64,000 nucleotides of DNA. Source: Aporophyla lueneburgensis (Eukaryota; Arthropoda; Insecta; Lepidoptera; Noctuidae). The position numbers and the translations under genes were made by a program. Location of the stretch: the NCBI GenBank assembly GCA_932294355.1, contig OW028734.1, forward strand, positions 19,232,501-19,296,500, in the 5' to 3' direction. The notes beneath the pieces are model-generated. The model made no database searches, was not told where the DNA came from, and worked only from the letters and a program-made list of their open reading frames with translations. Shown piece by piece: positions 62,825-64,000 of the stretch (position 1 is its first letter; each line of letters starts with the position of its first letter).

Positions 62825-64000
62825 TTATTTCTTATTTCTATGATGACTATTCAAAAATAATATTTGGTCAACTTTTTCAGATTCTAATCTATTTCTGCGC
62901 TGATTACATAAAAGTCCTGCCGTCGAAAAAGCACGTTCTGATGGTACAGATGTTGCAGGAATGCATAAATATTTTTGAGACATTTTGTGCAAGCCCTTAT
63001 AAATAATTTTTCTGGCCTCCCAAAACTTACATGGATCCATATTTCGATCCAAGTAAGGAAGTTCAACATATTGTTTCACTTTTATGATTGCGTCAGAATT
63101 TGGTGTTGCCATACTCACCTGCTCTTGTACTTTTTTATCCAAAAAACTCCATAAACTGTTAGATTCATTATTTACAGGTGTTTCATTAGGTTGCTGATTG
63201 TTTGAATGTACAGATAGCCCCAGGTTTGAAGAGGGTGTTTGAGAAGTCTCATGATATATTAATTCTTCAACAATCCAATTCTGAGCATTATCAGCGTTCC
63301 TTTCTACTCCGAATCCAGCCTTTTTGAACCTCGGGTCTAAAAACGTTGCCTTAGCGGCAGTTTTATTAATTTCATAGCACCCCAAACGTCTGTCAATTGT
63401 TTCTGTGAGCTTATTTTTCAATATTATCGCGGTATCAGTCAATAAAATACAATTCCGTAAAGATGTTTGTACTCCTCGAATAAGTGGGATAACACTCGAC
63501 AATGTTGGATAATCTTGGCCTGATAGTATGGTTGTTAATTGTTCGATTGGCTTTAAAACAATCACGCATTCGTGTAAAACATTCCATTCTTCTGTAGTCA
63601 AATTGTCTGGAGGAGAAGTCAAGGATGACAATGCCGCCGTTAGTGGTACCTTAACCGTTTCTAATCTCTCGAGCATAATGTAGGTGGAGTTCCATCGCGT
63701 TTTGACGTCTTGAAGCAGCTTTAGTTTTTCTTTATTCATCTGCTCTTGCATTATTTTAAGCTGGTAAGACGCAATGTTACTTCGTTTGAAATAAGTAACG
63801 ATATCTCGGCATTTTTCTGTCAAAAGCGATAATTTCTCATTGTCCTTAAAGCAATCAGTAACTGCCAAATTCAAAGTATGAGCTACGCATGGATGATGTC
63901 GCTTCTGCAAAATTTCCACTACAGCCTTCTTCATATTACTAGCATTGTCTGTGGTAATACATACAACTTTGTTAAAAAAATTCCAATCTGCTTCAAGTAT
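62825..64000 (-). CDS. hAT transposase (ZBED type), C-terminal 391 residues, partial
   Basis: Open from the window edge (ILEADWNFFNKVVCITTDN) to the stop at 62825. The second catalytic region VCITTDNASNMKKAVVEI and CVAHTLNLAV are visible, then LKLLQDVKTRWNSTYIMLER, FLDPRFKKAGF, and the dimerisation domain PATSVPSERAFSTAG, LCNQRRNRLESEKVDQILFL. No damage is seen in this part; the BED finger should lie to the right of the window. Confidence 0.9.
   Translation of the reverse strand: MLEADWNFFNKVVCITTDNASNMKKAVVEILQKRHHPCVAHTLNLAVTDCFKDNEKLSLLTEKCRDIVTYFKRSNIASYQLKIMQEQMNKEKLKLLQDVKTRWNSTYIMLERLETVKVPLTAALSSLTSPPDNLTTEEWNVLHECVIVLKPIEQLTTILSGQDYPTLSSVIPLIRGVQTSLRNCILLTDTAIILKNKLTETIDRRLGCYEINKTAAKATFLDPRFKKAGFGVERNADNAQNWIVEELIYHETSQTPSSNLGLSVHSNNQQPNETPVNNESNSLWSFLDKKVQEQVSMATPNSDAIIKVKQYVELPYLDRNMDPCKFWEARKIIYKGLHKMSQKYLCIPATSVPSERAFSTAGLLCNQRRNRLESEKVDQILFLNSHHRNKK

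Larger units (their letters stand above)
61783..64000 (-). mobile_element. second hAT transposon, runs off right edge
   Basis: Left terminus tagtgatgtgccgagtcgg, a typical hAT end. 61800-61935 is dense in 'cgagta'/'tactcg' words, likely subterminal transposase sites. A hAT transposase gene fills the rest. The other end and target duplication lie beyond the window. Confidence 0.8.

Overview
The window looks like a piece of a moth or butterfly (Lepidoptera) genome. It carries repeat families I know from Lepidoptera: the sequence running from 'gggttccgtagc' to 'acttggccgg' at 46302-46884, and the 'aacccccgacg' repeat at 56024. It also carries I-like, R1, Jockey and CR1 non-LTR elements, gypsy and BEL LTR elements, and piggyBac, hAT, Tc1 and P/THAP DNA transposons on an AT-rich background with introns. 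I found no ordinary host gene, rRNA or tRNA. Essentially everything recognisable is transposable element, so this is a transposon-only island.

The layout is a set of nested insertions. The outer frame is an I-like retrotransposon on the minus strand (family B, copy 1, 'B1'), whose pieces lie between 294 and 52594. A near-identical second copy (B2, 52626-60090) sits head-to-tail beside it and serves as a reference for the unoccupied sites. Into B1 have gone: an I-like element of another family (A1, 499-5805, minus, 12-bp target duplication); a 5'-truncated relative (A2, 5900-7763, plus, 15-bp duplication); an inverted-repeat element rich in hairpins (7880-8693); a piggyBac element flanked by TTAA (11918-48207, now 36.3 kb); and a DNA transposon coding for a DUF7869-type protein (49063-51990, AGTT duplication).

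Inside the piggyBac lie its own broken transposase, a dimeric satellite array, a hairpin, a small terminal-repeat element, and a Tc1 deletion derivative (17068-19147) that holds a Mutator-like element (17592-18761). The rest is a P/THAP9-like transposon whose four exons are spread from 47638 down to 19215. The P-like gene is split by an R1-clade element (21184-25606) and, in intron 3, by a gypsy element (26356-45403). The gypsy element holds a BEL element (28016-43245), the BEL holds a hAT (32267-40247), and the hAT holds a CR1-type element (33802-38663). The deepest chain is seven levels: B1 > piggyBac > P/THAP > gypsy > BEL > hAT > CR1. Most joins are supported by target duplications or by reading frames that resume exactly when the insert is removed.

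To the right, B2 contains a Jockey fragment (54767-56002), a foldback repeat (56024-56747) and a short terminal-repeat element (59579-59884). A non-coding stretch with a tandem duplication follows (60105-61782). The window ends inside a second hAT element whose transposase runs off the right edge. The left edge may hold the start of one more ORF1.

Most elements are dead, but several look young. The CR1 ORFs, the R1 ORF2, the DUF7869 gene and the B2 ORF1 are open. The two BEL LTRs look identical by eye, and the gypsy LTRs differ at about one base. Nearly all coordinates of nested boundaries come from reading the sequence by eye and may be off by one or two bases.
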